A stretch of DNA of 64,000 bases from assembly GCF_026810445.1 (NCBI RefSeq), contig NZ_CP113949.1:1984001-2048000 (forward strand), read 5' to 3'. Origin of the DNA: Pseudomonas sp. BSw22131. GTDB taxonomy: Bacteria; Pseudomonadota; Gammaproteobacteria; Pseudomonadales; Pseudomonadaceae. The position numbers and the translations under genes are program-made. Positions 36,189 through 44,930 of this stretch are shown here, one piece after another. Position 1 is the stretch's first letter. Every line of letters starts with the position of its first letter. The notes beneath the pieces were generated by a model. The model saw only the letters and a list, made by a program, of their open reading frames with translations, was not told the DNA's origin and did not search any database.

Positions 36189-37820
36189 TTAAACCCGGAA
36201 CTGGCGCAGCAGGCTGTTGAGCTGTTCGCTCAAGCCTTTCAGGTGCACGCTTGCCGCCGTCGATTGTTCGGCGGCCATTGCCGTGCTTTGCGACAGTTGC
36301 GCGGCCTGCGTGACGTTCTGATTGATGTCTTCGACCACGTGCGATTGCTGCAAGGTGGCGCTGGCAATCGAGGCATTCAGGCCGTTGAGATTACGCAACG
36401 CCTGACTGATGGACGTCAGGCTCTTGCCTGCCAGATGCGCCTGTTCAATGGTCGCCCGCGAGGCAAGACTGCTCTCGCTGATGACCTTCACTGCTGCGTT
36501 CGAATGTAGCTGCAAGCGCTCGATCATGGCCTGAATTTCGGCGGTGGATTTTTGCGTGCGTTGCGCCAGCAAACGAACTTCGTCCGCCACCACAGCAAAC
36601 CCGCGTCCCTGATCACCGGCGCGCGCTGCCTCAATCGCCGCGTTGAGCGCTAACAGGTTGGTCTGTTCGGCAATCGAACTGATCACCTCAAGCACGCCTC
36701 CGATCTGCGTGCTTTCGCTGGAAAGCGTGCGGATCACTTCCACCGCCTGGCTGATGGTGCCGGACAGGTGATCAATCTGCTTCAGGCTGCTGTCGATGTT
36801 GGCCTGGCCCTGCTGCGCCTGACACTCCGCATCACGCATTTCGCTGGCCGCGTGCTCTGCGTTTTTCGCAACATCCTGCACGCCGTAAGTGACTTCGTTG
36901 ACCGCCGTCGCCACCAGTTCCATCTGTTGCGACTGCTGCTGGCTGCGGGCCTGAGCCTGATCGGCGTTGTTGCCCAGTTCGGCGGACGCCTGTCCAAGCC
37001 CTACCGCCGACAGCTGTAACTCGGTGACGACGTTGCGCAGTTTGCTGGTGAAGGCGTTGAAGTGCCGGGCCAGTTGCGTGACCTCGTCGTTGCCATCGGT
37101 TTGCAGGCTGCGTGTCAGGTCGCTTTCGCCGCTGGCAATGCTGGCCATGGCGTCGACGGTTGTGGTGAGTGGGCGCAGAATGCTGCGGGCAATCAGGATC
37201 AACAGCAGCGCCATGACCACGATGATGCCGACGCTGATGGAAGATGCTTTCCAGACTTGCTGCTGGAATTCAGCCTGCACGTCATCGACGTAAACACCCG
37301 AGCCGATGATCCAGCCCCATGGGACGAACAAGCTGATGTAGGAGGTTTTAGGCACGGGATCGCTGGCACCTGGTTTCGGCCAGCGGTAATTGACCATACC
37401 GGCGCCTTTGGCCTTGGCCAGCGTGACCATTTCATTGAACACCTGAAAGCCGTCCGGGTCCTTGATGCCGGACAGGTCCTGGCCGACCAGCTTGGGGTTG
37501 GCCGGATGCATGATCATCACCGGGCGCAGGTCGTTGATCCAGAAGTAGTCGGTCTGGTTGTACCGAAGCCCACGAATGGCGTCCTGCGCCTGCTTCTGCG
37601 CTTGCTCGGTGGTCAGCGTGCCAGCGGTCTCCAGACCATGGTAGTAGTCCAGCAGGCCGCTGGCGGCCTGTACCACATGCATGGTTTTCTGCGCCTTGGC
37701 GGCGTAAAGGTCGTCGTGCACCTGTTTGAGCATGGCCACGGCCAGGATAAAGAGCATCAACACAGCGACGATGAGGATCAGCCATAGACGGTGACTGATC
37801 GAAAAGTTGCGCATATTCAT
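36189..37820 (-). CDS. Methyl-accepting chemotaxis protein with single Cache domain
   Basis: This is a chemoreceptor feeding the CheA/CheW array. The 543-residue protein has a first membrane helix (about 10-30) and a periplasmic sCache_2-type domain (about 35-185, with [17 protein letters not shown] and [17 protein letters not shown]). A second helix near 195-215, HAMP and a signalling domain follow. The domain's hairpin tip reads [20 protein letters not shown]. No C-terminal NWETF-type pentapeptide is present. Receptors with this sensor often bind small organic acids, but the ligand cannot be read here. Several ATGs occur at the start (37814, 37820, 37826, 37829); I chose 37820, about 9 bases after GGAA. 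Confidence 0.93.
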   Translation of the reverse strand: MNMRNFSISHRLWLILIVAVLMLFILAVAMLKQVHDDLYAAKAQKTMHVVQAASGLLDYYHGLETAGTLTTEQAQKQAQDAIRGLRYNQTDYFWINDLRPVMIMHPANPKLVGQDLSGIKDPDGFQVFNEMVTLAKAKGAGMVNYRWPKPGASDPVPKTSYISLFVPWGWIIGSGVYVDDVQAEFQQQVWKASSISVGIIVVMALLLILIARSILRPLTTTVDAMASIASGESDLTRSLQTDGNDEVTQLARHFNAFTSKLRNVVTELQLSAVGLGQASAELGNNADQAQARSQQQSQQMELVATAVNEVTYGVQDVAKNAEHAASEMRDAECQAQQGQANIDSSLKQIDHLSGTISQAVEVIRTLSSESTQIGGVLEVISSIAEQTNLLALNAAIEAARAGDQGRGFAVVADEVRLLAQRTQKSTAEIQAMIERLQLHSNAAVKVISESSLASRATIEQAHLAGKSLTSISQALRNLNGLNASIASATLQQSHVVEDINQNVTQAAQLSQSTAMAAEQSTAASVHLKGLSEQLNSLLRQFRV

Positions 37821-38051
37821 AATCATCATTCCATTAGTTTTATTGTTGTTGCGCCTGTGACACAGGGTGCTGCGCAGTCTGCAGACACAACTGGGGTACC
37901 GTGGGCGACGCTGATCGTTCAGTCCTTCACAGGCTCTCGGCTTTGGGCCCGTAAACGTGAGGCCGACGATGTGTTTATTGAGGTTTATTTGCACGCATCC
38001 CATGCAATGGCAGAACTGCCCTACATAGGCGGCGGTTGGAAACTTCATCGG

Positions 38052-38069
38052 TATAGCGAAAGGCTTACA
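38052..38069 (+). promoter_or_regulatory. GacA-type upstream activating site
   Basis: The GacA box has the form TGTAAG-N6-CTTACA. Here the right half CTTACA (38064-38069) is perfect and the left half TATAGC keeps 3 of 6. It is centred about 60-65 bases upstream of the proposed RNA start, the usual distance for rsm small RNA genes. A TAGATT at 38113-38118 could be the -10 box. Confidence 0.65.
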
Positions 38070-38120
38070 CGAAGACCAGATGTTCGCTCTATGTCGCACG
38101 CTTTCAACGCGGTAGATTGA

Positions 38121-38240
38121 ACCCATCAACTGCAGCGAAGGAATCGCTGCAGGATCAAGGACGATCGACCATGGCCCGGAGGGCTGCTGACAGGATGTTG
38201 GAATGGTCTTGGAAAAACCCGCTTCGGCGGGTTTTTTGTT
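38121..38240 (+). ncRNA. rsmX: RsmX-type small RNA (CsrA/RsmA-sequestering)
   Basis: Rsm RNAs titrate RsmA/RsmE through GGA motifs in hairpin loops and are activated by GacS/GacA. This stretch of about 115-120 bases carries seven GGA motifs. Stem CTGCAGCGA/TCGCTGCAG (38130-38152) presents GGA in its AGGAA loop. GATC-AAGGAC-GATC (38153-38166) presents another. GCCC-GGA-GGGC (38174-38184) presents a third, inside a longer GACCAT/ATGGTC stem that also holds CAGGATG and TTGGAATG. It ends in a terminator, AAAACCCGC-TTCG-GCGGGTTTT, at 38213-38237. A GacA-type box lies upstream. Several rsmX paralogues are known in P. syringae and P. fluorescens; which one this is cannot be told. The 5' end is estimated from the -10 candidate. 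Confidence 0.85.
38213..38237 (+). terminator. Terminator of the rsmX-type RNA
   Basis: A GC stem ACCCGC/GCGGGT with a TTCG tetraloop lies between A-run and T-run arms, the classical rho-independent form. Confidence 0.92.
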
Positions 38241-38425
38241 GCCTTTCAAAAGTTGCCGTTCTGACCTGCTTTGCCCGAAGATTCCGGGTCTGCGTCGCTC
38301 CATTGCAAACGATCCGACCGATTGTCATCAGGAAATGGAATTTCCTGACAATCTGCCGCTCACAGTACGGACACAACCCGCGTCCAGGACAGGGCCGGCC
38401 GGGCAGGCAATGGGAAGAAATTATT

Positions 38426-38833
38426 GTGGATGCAACGTCAATGGCAGCATTAGAACAGAATAAAGGAATCATTCTGGTGGTCGAGGATGAGTCGATCATT
38501 CGCGATTTCGTGTGTGAGATCCTGGGCGACGAGGGCTTCTCTACGTACGCGCTGGAAAGTGCCGACGCTGCTGAGCAGTATCTGAATGAGCATGCGGGCG
38601 ATGTTTCGCTGCTGCTGACCGATATTCTGATGCCGGGCTCGATCAACGGCGCAGACCTTGCGAACCTCTCGGGTGACAAGTGGCCGCAGATCCCGATATT
38701 GATCATGTCCGGCCACGAAACTCCGGAAAGCTCCGGGGTCGTTCACGACGTGACGTTCATCCGCAAGCCATGGAGTTTTGGACAACTGCTCGACGGCGTC
38801 GACAAAGCCCTGAACATGCAGAAAATCGGCTAA
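38426..38833 (+). CDS. Single-domain response regulator
   Basis: The product is a receiver domain with no output domain (135 residues from GTG 38426, or 130 from ATG 38441). It contains ILVVEDESIIRDFVCEIL, the phosphoacceptor aspartate in LLLTDILMPG, IMSGHE and the conserved lysine in FIRKPWSF. The GTG has GGGAAGAA at a suitable distance, while the ATG does not, so GTG is preferred. No histidine kinase is adjacent. It follows the rsmX-type RNA on the same strand but beyond that RNA's terminator, so it is a separate transcript. Confidence 0.85.
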   Translation: MDATSMAALEQNKGIILVVEDESIIRDFVCEILGDEGFSTYALESADAAEQYLNEHAGDVSLLLTDILMPGSINGADLANLSGDKWPQIPILIMSGHETPESSGVVHDVTFIRKPWSFGQLLDGVDKALNMQKIG

Positions 38834-38869
38834 TCGAACGGGGGCTGACAACCCGTCAGACGACCGGCC

Positions 38870-39478
38870 CTATTGATCGGGTTCGCATCCCTTGAGCACC
38901 AGACGAATGATCGTCTGTTCCGCTGCTTCGTAATCACTGTCTTCAAGCCTGGGCTTGCCGGTCACGGTTGAGATCTGCCAGTCGAAGTCAGCGTAGGTCT
39001 GAGTTGCTGCCCAGATGCTGAACATCAAGTGGTGAGGATCGATCGGTGCGATCAGGCCGCTGTCGATCCAGCCCTGGATGCACTCGATGTTGTGTCGTGC
39101 CTGGCCATTCAGTTGTTCGACCTGCTCTGCTGTCAGATGCGGTGCGCCGTGCATGATTTCGCTGGCGAACACTTTCGAGGCGAAAGGTAGATCGCGCGAG
39201 ATGCGGATCTTTGAACGGATATAGCCGCTGAGCACCTCAGCCGGAACCCCTTCGCGATTGAACGGCGTCGACGCCTGCAGAATGGGCTCGATGATGCTTT
39301 CGAGCACCTCTCGGTAGAGGTTTTCCTTGGATTTGAAGTAGTAGTAGACGTTGGGCTTGGGCACACCGGCCTTGGCGGCGATGTCGCTGGTCTTGCTGGC
39401 GGCGAAGCCTTTGTCGGCGAATTCTTCACTGGCCGCACGCAGGATCAATTCTTTGTTGCGCTCGCGAATGCTGCTCAT
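38870..39478 (-). CDS. TetR-family regulator, RutR-like
   Basis: The 202-residue protein has a TetR helix-turn-helix at the N terminus (FADKGFAASKTSDIAAKAGV, then YYYFKSKENLY). The ligand domain resembles that of RutR/YcdC, with IMHGAPHLTAEQVEQL and IWAATQTYADFDWQ. RutR responds to uracil and thymine and controls pyrimidine and purine degradation in E. coli; a similar nucleobase link would fit the purine cluster 3 kb away, but this is inference. Start ATG 39478. It converges with the response regulator gene. Confidence 0.85.
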   Translation of the reverse strand: MSSIRERNKELILRAASEEFADKGFAASKTSDIAAKAGVPKPNVYYYFKSKENLYREVLESIIEPILQASTPFNREGVPAEVLSGYIRSKIRISRDLPFASKVFASEIMHGAPHLTAEQVEQLNGQARHNIECIQGWIDSGLIAPIDPHHLMFSIWAATQTYADFDWQISTVTGKPRLEDSDYEAAEQTIIRLVLKGCEPDQ

Positions 39479-39799
39479 GGACCGGAATGTTCCTTGCCTG
39501 TACGGCGGTCGCGCATGGTAGCACCGGCCTCGCGGCAGGCTCAAGATTGGCGCGTGGCCCCATCCGCCGCCCAGTGCCGGGCTGGATTTGCGCGGCTCAT
39601 GGATGGTTTTCATGGGTGGACAGGCCCCATTGCGAGCAAGCTCCCTCCCACGGATTTGTGTGATGCACGAGTGCGAGCAGCGGCCTTCGGTGACGGCAGG
39701 CAGAGAGCTCGGCTTGCTGTTGGCAGTATCGTTAATCGTAAAAATCTGGCGTAGTGTCGAAGCCCCAACAGGACCTTTGATTGCGAGGATTGGACGTCG
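39479..39799. other. Non-coding stretch with REP fragment
   Basis: No supported gene. It contains a REP half-element of a different family (CATTGCGAGCAAGCTCCCTCCCAC, about 39629-39652) and the upstream region of the tetR gene. Confidence 0.55.
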
Positions 39800-40027
39800 A
39801 TGACGAGTAACAGCCCTTTGTTTTCCAGCGTGGTTGCCTATGCACAGCATTGCGAGCGGCAGTTGGTAGAGATCCTGCACCGTCGACCGACGCTGGCCCG
39901 TCAGCAGGTCATGACGTGGGTCGATGAGCAGAGTCACGCCATGAAGGACCGCGACCCACTCGACCTCCTGCGTTCACTCAACGCAAAAGTTCGCGCTGGC
40001 AAGCCATTGCCGTGGGAGGGCAGTTGA
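39800..40027 (+). CDS. Small hypothetical protein
   Basis: This is a 75-residue, helical, charged protein with the segment VAYAQHCERQLVEILHRRPT and no signal or membrane segment. ATG 39800 is the first of the frame; the upstream GAGGATTGGA provides a weak ribosome site. Codon use looks normal for the genome. I do not recognise it. It stands alone between REP-rich spacers. Confidence 0.55.
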   Translation: MTSNSPLFSSVVAYAQHCERQLVEILHRRPTLARQQVMTWVDEQSHAMKDRDPLDLLRSLNAKVRAGKPLPWEGS

Positions 40028-40073
40028 TTTCACGTTCCGATACGTGCCTTGCCGACAGCGAGCACGGCTTTGA

Positions 40074-40281
40074 GGAGCCAGCTTGTTGGCGAAGCAGCGT
40101 CGTGCATTGAATCAGTCCCGACGCCTCGCGAATGAATTCGCGCGTACGGATTTTTCGGCCGTCCGCGATAGCCCAAGCATCACTCAATCCCCTGTAGGCG
40201 CTGACGAGCCGGGGCGAGGCCGCGATGCGGTTTGCTTGACACACCGCATCACGGCCTCGCTAAGGCTCATCACACTCCTAC
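40074..40281. repeat. REP half-element and REP pair in a gene-free spacer
   Basis: A half-element GGAGCCAGCTTGTTGGCGAAG at 40074-40094 belongs to the family seen as a full pair at 62157-62225. The pair at 40192-40281 runs from CTGTAGGCGCTGACGAGCC to GGCTCATCACACTCCTACA, with GAGGCCGCGATGCGG/CCGCATCACGGCCTC inside. Nothing else is supported between 40028 and 40437. Confidence 0.7.
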
Positions 40282-40437
40282 AAAAGCAGACGCCGGCAAT
40301 TGATCTGACGGTGTGAACCCGCCCTGACGCCTCGCAAATGAATGAGTGCTTACAGGGTCAGCAGCCCTACGCGGTAGTAGTGGGGCGAGGAAACTTGACG
40401 TGAGTGCGCAGGCCGGTGCGGATGGGCCAATACGTGA

Positions 40438-41193
40438 TCAGTCCGTGCGCTGTACGTAGGCTCTGGTTGGCCTGCGGTTGTAGGCTGTCGCGATGCCGAC
40501 GAGCACCACCAATACCGTCAGCAACACCAGAGACGACCCCACCGTGCCGAAGTCCAGGCCTCCTTTCTCACGAGGTTTGGTCAGCATGTCGCCCAGCGTT
40601 GCACCAAATGGCCGGGTGAGCACAAACGCTATCCAGAACAGCATCACCGACGACAACCGTGTTGTGTAATGCAGCACCACGACCACCGCGATGGCGCCGC
40701 CGATCAGCAATGCGCCGCCCATGAAACCGAGCCCCGACTCATCCGCCAGGAAATCCCCGAGGGCGGTGCCCAGCGTGTTCGAAAACAGGATCGCAAACCA
40801 ATAGAACAGCTCGGCCCGGCGTGTAGTGACGCTGCTCACGGACAAGGTTTTTTCACTGAAATACCACGCCGCGAAGATCGCCAGCAGAATCGCGATCAGA
40901 ATCGCCGAGCCGGTGGCATAACCCAGCCCCAGCGTGCGGTCCATGAAGTCCGACATCGTCGTCCCGGCCGTGCTGGTCGACAGGATCACGATCCAGTAGA
41001 GCATCGGGTGATAGCGTTTGGCGCCCAGTTGCAGCAGCAGCGTGACGACAAAGGCACTGATCAAAATCATTGAGCTGATGGCGTAACCGACATCCAGCGT
41101 CATGGACAGCAAGTCGCCGGCGGTTTCACCCAGCGTTGTGGCGCAGATTTTCATCACCCAGAAGGCGAGGGTGATCTGAGGAAGTTTATTCAT
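40438..41193 (-). CDS. COG4705-type integral membrane protein
   Basis: The 251-residue protein has about eight membrane helices. It contains a fourfold internal motif in which a Thr/Gly-rich turn is followed by an acidic residue: TLGETAGD, TAGTTMSDF, TLGTALGDF and FGATLGD, each starting a helix pair. This fits the uncharacterised COG4705 membrane-anchored family. The function is unknown; the repeated polar residues within the membrane suggest a transporter. Start MNKLPQ at 41193. About 250 bases without a gene separate it from the Tsx-like gene. Confidence 0.8.
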   Translation of the reverse strand: MNKLPQITLAFWVMKICATTLGETAGDLLSMTLDVGYAISSMILISAFVVTLLLQLGAKRYHPMLYWIVILSTSTAGTTMSDFMDRTLGLGYATGSAILIAILLAIFAAWYFSEKTLSVSSVTTRRAELFYWFAILFSNTLGTALGDFLADESGLGFMGGALLIGGAIAVVVVLHYTTRLSSVMLFWIAFVLTRPFGATLGDMLTKPREKGGLDFGTVGSSLVLLTVLVVLVGIATAYNRRPTRAYVQRTD

Positions 41194-41444
41194 GGGGTGT
41201 TTCCGGAAAAGAAAGGACGGGGATGTTTAATAACCGTCCTGCATAGTGCCGACGATGGCCCATGATCCGGCAGTGAAGGTAAAAAATAAGTTGAACGGAA
41301 ATGAAAACCTTATGAACGGGGTAAGGTTTTTCGGCGCCCAGTCTGGCCGCCAGTGCGATGTGAAGCGCTATTTATTGATACACCTGGCCAAGACCTTGGT
41401 GCGCGCGTGACGCAACGCAAACCACGCGCTGCGCCACCGGTTGA

Positions 41445-42233
41445 TCAAAAGAATACTTTCACCAGCAAACTGGCGGTGTTCTGATCCGTGTCGAAGTTAC
41501 GGGTGTCGTTGATCCCGTACTTGTTGCTCCAGTAGTCATACTCAACACCTACATACAACTGACGCTCAGGCAAGTTGATGGCTTTGCCCAGGTCATATTT
41601 GATCTGCGGGTTGAAGTGCAGATTGGAGTGATAGTCGCCGTGGGTGGTCGACGACTTGTTGTCCACGACCCAGTCAATGAACCCGTCGATCAGGATGTCC
41701 GACTTGCCCACGGGAAGGGTATAGGACCAAACCGGCGTAATCTGCCAGGCGCCATAACCTGCGCGGTGTCCCTCGTTGTAGCGTCTGTAGAAGTTGAGCT
41801 GGAAGTAATCGAAGCCCGGCACGTTCAAATCAAAGCCCGGACCAACCAGGTAGGACTCGACGTCGCCCTCACCGAACTCGTAGGTGGCGGCAAGCAATAC
41901 GTCTTTGATCGGCCCCAGCTCGAACTTCTTGTCGAAGATCTTGCCCATCGACAAGCGCGGTGAGAACTCGCCATACAGCGTGTTATTGCCTAAGCCCGCA
42001 TCTTTTTTTCCGTTGTAGAAAATATTATCGACGAACAGAAAATTGTCCCCGTACTTCCAGCCATCGGCATGTTCGAAGGTAAACGTCTGCTGCGTTTGTG
42101 GATTGACTTCGAAGTTAGTGCCGTAGAGATAGGTCAGGCTGTTGCTTTGCCATTGCAGCAGGTCGCCTGCCATGGCGGGCCCGGCGGCCAGAAGACTGCC
42201 GGCGACCATCAGGCCGGAAAAAGAACGGTTCAT
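41445..42233 (-). CDS. Tsx-like nucleoside-specific outer membrane channel
   Basis: The 262-residue protein has a signal peptide ending AMA|GD near residue 22. The beta-barrel repeats are typical of the Tsx/OmpK family, with LLQWQSNSLTYLYGTNF at the start, NPQIKYDLGK inside and a terminal Phe (SLLVKVFF). Tsx channels pass nucleosides across the outer membrane. Its place beside purine catabolism genes fits uptake of purine compounds, although it is not in their operon. Start ATG 42233. Confidence 0.88.
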   Translation of the reverse strand: MNRSFSGLMVAGSLLAAGPAMAGDLLQWQSNSLTYLYGTNFEVNPQTQQTFTFEHADGWKYGDNFLFVDNIFYNGKKDAGLGNNTLYGEFSPRLSMGKIFDKKFELGPIKDVLLAATYEFGEGDVESYLVGPGFDLNVPGFDYFQLNFYRRYNEGHRAGYGAWQITPVWSYTLPVGKSDILIDGFIDWVVDNKSSTTHGDYHSNLHFNPQIKYDLGKAINLPERQLYVGVEYDYWSNKYGINDTRNFDTDQNTASLLVKVFF

Positions 42234-42594
42234 GCGGTGCTCCCTTAGTTTGAATTGCTTGTGTTTTCTGTCACGGGCGCTCTGTTGTGGCGCCTTGTTT
42301 GCTGCGATTAATTCTGTCTGTTTGGTCAGCTTTGTATGCATAGCAAGAGCTGAGCCAATACCCTGAAAAAAGACGAAAAAGTCCCGTCATCGGTTCTGAT
42401 AACAGGCGATCTGGTGGTTTTTTCTACTTGCTGCAACGTGCTGTGGCTGAAACAGTTAGTTGTCGGGTCAGTCAACAGGGGGCGGGCAGGAAAACTGCCC
42501 CGGTTTCGAGCGGTGGCGGAGGATAACGGCGCGCGGCACAAGGCTCAAGTGCTCTGGCACAGAGCACGCGTGACAAAAACGGGGCAGGGGCCTG
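42234..42594. other. Non-coding region between the Tsx-like gene and permease remnant
   Basis: About 360 bases without a supported gene. It must contain the Tsx promoter. An inverted GTGCTCTGGCACAGAGCAC lies near 42549-42567. Confidence 0.5.
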
Positions 42595-42762
42595 TTACGG
42601 CGAGTGGGTGTGCCCGGCCGCCTGGCCGATGATCAACGGCACCGCCACCGCGCCGCCGTACATCAACAGAACGTGTTGCAGGCCTACAAGAATCAATTGG
42701 AGAAGCGGCAGGGGCTGTCTTGGTGGCGCAGCAGGGATGCGCGCGTGAGTGGGCTCGGACAT
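42595..42762 (-). pseudogene. Head of an NCS2 (xanthine/uracil-type) permease, truncated
   Basis: From ATG 42762 the frame encodes 55 residues. Residues about 18-50 (LPLLQLILVGLQHVLLMYGG, then AVAVPLIIGQAAG) are the N terminus of a nucleobase:cation symporter-2 permease. The frame then runs into HTHSP and a TAA at 42595. A full permease has roughly 450-500 residues; no further homologous segment follows before the Tsx gene. It is therefore a 5' remnant. It sits downstream of puuD, where a urate or xanthine permease would be expected. Confidence 0.85.
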
Positions 42763-42808
42763 CCAACACCTCATTGTTCTTATTGTGAGTTGTTAGTGCG
42801 GACGAGTT

Positions 42809-42888
42809 GCAAGCTTCAAGCCGCAAGCCGCAAGAAAAAACCAGGCGGACATCATCTTGCTTGCAGCTTGCAGCTTGCAGCTTGCAGC
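42809..42888. repeat. Heptamer array TTGCAGC x4 with matching inverted arm
   Basis: Four perfect TTGCAGC copies occupy 42861-42888. Upstream, GCAAGC-type copies (42809-42834, CAAGCCGCAAGCCGCAAG) are nearly complementary, so the RNA can form a long imperfect stem with a TTTTTT/AAAAAA tract in the loop. It lies between puuD and the permease remnant. Confidence 0.75.
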
Positions 42889-42900
42889 TTATGACTGCTG

Positions 42901-44211
42901 TCAGTTCGTCTGCGCCCCCTCGTTGATCCATTGCCCGATCAGGTCGCGCTCTTGCTGGGTCATCTGGGTGATGTTGCCCAAGGGCATGATCTGCGACACC
43001 ACGGCCTGAGCCTGGATACGCGGCGCCTGCTGCTGGATCTGTTCCGGCGTGTCGAACATCACCCCAGCGGGCGCGGTGCTGAACAACGGGCTGGTCGGTT
43101 TAGCCGAATGGCACACCCCACAGCGTTCCTGAATCACACTGTGAACCTTCTCGAAATGGGCGCCCCCGGCGTTGGCGACTTGCGCCTGAACCGGTGCGGC
43201 CGGCGCAGGTGCCACGACAGGTTTGGGCTCGTCGGCGCGATGGCCGCCAATCGCAGTGCCCGGCAGCGGTTGATATTCGATCTTCGCTGGACCTGCGTTT
43301 TCCGGGCCGCGCGGCATTTGCGCAGGCCCGGTGACATAGGCCAGGCAAATCATGCCCAATGCGCCCACCGGCAAGGCCCAGGCGTATTTGTGGCTGTTAT
43401 GGCGCGTATTGAAGTAATGACGCACGAGTACCGCCACCACTGCAATCCCGGCCAGGATCAGCCAGTTGTAACGGCTGCCGTATGTGCTCGGAAAGTGGTT
43501 GCTGATCATGATGAACAGCACCGGCAGCGTGAAGTAATTGTTGTGCCGCGAACGCAGCAAACCTTTGGCGGGCAGCGAAGGATCGGGCGTGCGGTTTTCG
43601 GCAATCGCTGCCACCAGTGCGCGTTGGGCCGGCATGATGATGCGGAACACGTTGCCGACCATGATGGTGCCGATGATCGCGCCCGTGTGCAGGTACGCGC
43701 CACGGCCGCTGAATATCTGGCTGAAGCCGAAGCACGCCGCGATCACCAGCACGAACAGCACCAGGCCCAGCAGGGCGGGGCGCTTGCCCAGCGGGGAGTC
43801 GCACAGGAGGTCGTAGATGAACCAGCTGGCGATCAGCGAACCGATGCCGATGGCGACACCTTCCGGGCCGGTCAGTGTGCTGCCGGGTGCCAGCAGGTAA
43901 AGAACGGGGTTGGAATAGAAGACCACGCAGAGCAGCGCCACGCCTGACATCCAGGTCCAGTAGGCTTCCCATTTAAACCAGTGCAGGTTCTCCGGCATGG
44001 TCGGTGGGGCAAGTTTGTATTTTTCAAGGTGGTAAATGCCGCCGCCGTGAATCGCCCACAAATCGCCTGACAGGCCATCGCGGGGATTGATCCGGTTGAG
44101 GTTGTTCTCCAGCCACACGAAATAGAAGGATGCGCCAATCCAGGCGATCCCGACGATCATGTGAACCCAGCGCACGGCCAGGTTCAGCCACTCCATCAGA
44201 TGTGCTTCCAC
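42901..44211 (-). CDS. puuD: Urate hydroxylase PuuD (membrane protein with cytochrome c domain)
   Basis: PuuD oxidises urate to 5-hydroxyisourate in bacteria lacking soluble uricase. The 436-residue protein has about eight membrane helices (residues ~1-300). A Pro/Ala-rich linker (~310-345) and a C-terminal cytochrome c domain with CGVCH near 363-367 follow. A downstream methionine in QIMPLGN is the likely axial ligand. This links urate oxidation to the respiratory chain and ties into the ccm genes in the same window. The family motif HMIVGIAWIGASFYFVWLEN is at the N terminus. MEAHLMEW offers two close starts; I give the first. Confidence 0.93.
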   Translation of the reverse strand: MEAHLMEWLNLAVRWVHMIVGIAWIGASFYFVWLENNLNRINPRDGLSGDLWAIHGGGIYHLEKYKLAPPTMPENLHWFKWEAYWTWMSGVALLCVVFYSNPVLYLLAPGSTLTGPEGVAIGIGSLIASWFIYDLLCDSPLGKRPALLGLVLFVLVIAACFGFSQIFSGRGAYLHTGAIIGTIMVGNVFRIIMPAQRALVAAIAENRTPDPSLPAKGLLRSRHNNYFTLPVLFIMISNHFPSTYGSRYNWLILAGIAVVAVLVRHYFNTRHNSHKYAWALPVGALGMICLAYVTGPAQMPRGPENAGPAKIEYQPLPGTAIGGHRADEPKPVVAPAPAAPVQAQVANAGGAHFEKVHSVIQERCGVCHSAKPTSPLFSTAPAGVMFDTPEQIQQQAPRIQAQAVVSQIMPLGNITQMTQQERDLIGQWINEGAQTN

Positions 44212-44260
44212 AGTGTTTACCTCAGCCAGTCGTCACTTGCGGACGCTCAGGCTTTTTCTC

Positions 44261-44764
44261 TTATAAATGGGGATTGAGCATCATCAACTGATGCTCTTCG
44301 AAGAAATGCTCATCGCAGTTATTGCCGGTTCCACTGCGATCAACCACCAGGAAGTCATCCCGCTTTTCGATCGTCAGCACCGGGTGGTGCCAGACGCCGC
44401 GATGGTAATTAACACCCTGCCTGCCATTGGTGATGAAGGCGCGGGTCAACTCTGGTTCAGGTGCATCGCCAAGTGGCGCGACCACGACCAGAAAAGGGTT
44501 GCCGAGCAGCGGAATGAAAGCCTGGCTGCCCAGCGGATGGCGTTCCAGCATGCGAATGGTCAACGGCATCTCCAGCGCATCGGCGCGGAAAATATTGATG
44601 ATCGCCTTGTCCTCCGGCGTCGCCGTTTGGACTTCGGCCAGACGATGGAAGCGCATGGTCGAGCCGTTGTTGATCATGAAGTGATCGCTGCCATCGGTTT
44701 CGATGACATCACCGAATGGGGCGAACGCTTCTTTGGTCAGTGGCTCGATAATCAATGTGCGCAT
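44261..44764 (-). CDS. allA: Ureidoglycolate lyase
   Basis: AllA splits ureidoglycolate into glyoxylate and urea. The 167-residue cupin-type protein begins MRTLIIEPLTKEAFAPFGDV and contains the conserved GRQGVNYHRGVWHHPVL and DEHFFEEH segments. Start ATG 44764; the upstream extension overlaps a REP element and is rejected. It is followed by puuD 49 bases on, in one transcription direction. Confidence 0.94.
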   Translation of the reverse strand: MRTLIIEPLTKEAFAPFGDVIETDGSDHFMINNGSTMRFHRLAEVQTATPEDKAIINIFRADALEMPLTIRMLERHPLGSQAFIPLLGNPFLVVVAPLGDAPEPELTRAFITNGRQGVNYHRGVWHHPVLTIEKRDDFLVVDRSGTGNNCDEHFFEEHQLMMLNPHL

Positions 44765-44831
44765 GCTGAGGTCTTCTTTCTGAAAATCAAAATTGAATAT
44801 GGGGTTTGCACGATCTACTGACTTGCTCATC

Positions 44832-44923
44832 CCTGTAGGAGCGCGCTTGCCCGCGATGCGGTGTGTCAGCCAATGCACGTGTCACAGACATATTGCAATC
44901 GCGGGCAAGCGCGCTCCTACAGG
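44832..44923. repeat. REP pair between alc and allA
   Basis: CCTGTAGGAGCGCGCTTGCCCGCGAT and its inverted arm ATCGCGGGCAAGCGCGCTCCTACAGG are perfect 26-bp complements. It is the same family as at 24211 and 33919. Confidence 0.9.
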
Positions 44924-44930
44924 TCAAGCA

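Noticed and set aside
38117..38425. Extended N terminus of the response regulator
   Set aside because: This segment covers the rsmX-type RNA and its terminator; the encoded residues show no homology to receiver domains.
42861..42888. Possible CRISPR-like array
   Set aside because: The units are 7 bases with no spacers; it is a simple tandem repeat.
42545..42931. 128-codon reverse frame overlapping the puuD 3' end
   Set aside because: It runs across the heptamer array in a different frame from the recognisable permease head, so it is not a real product.
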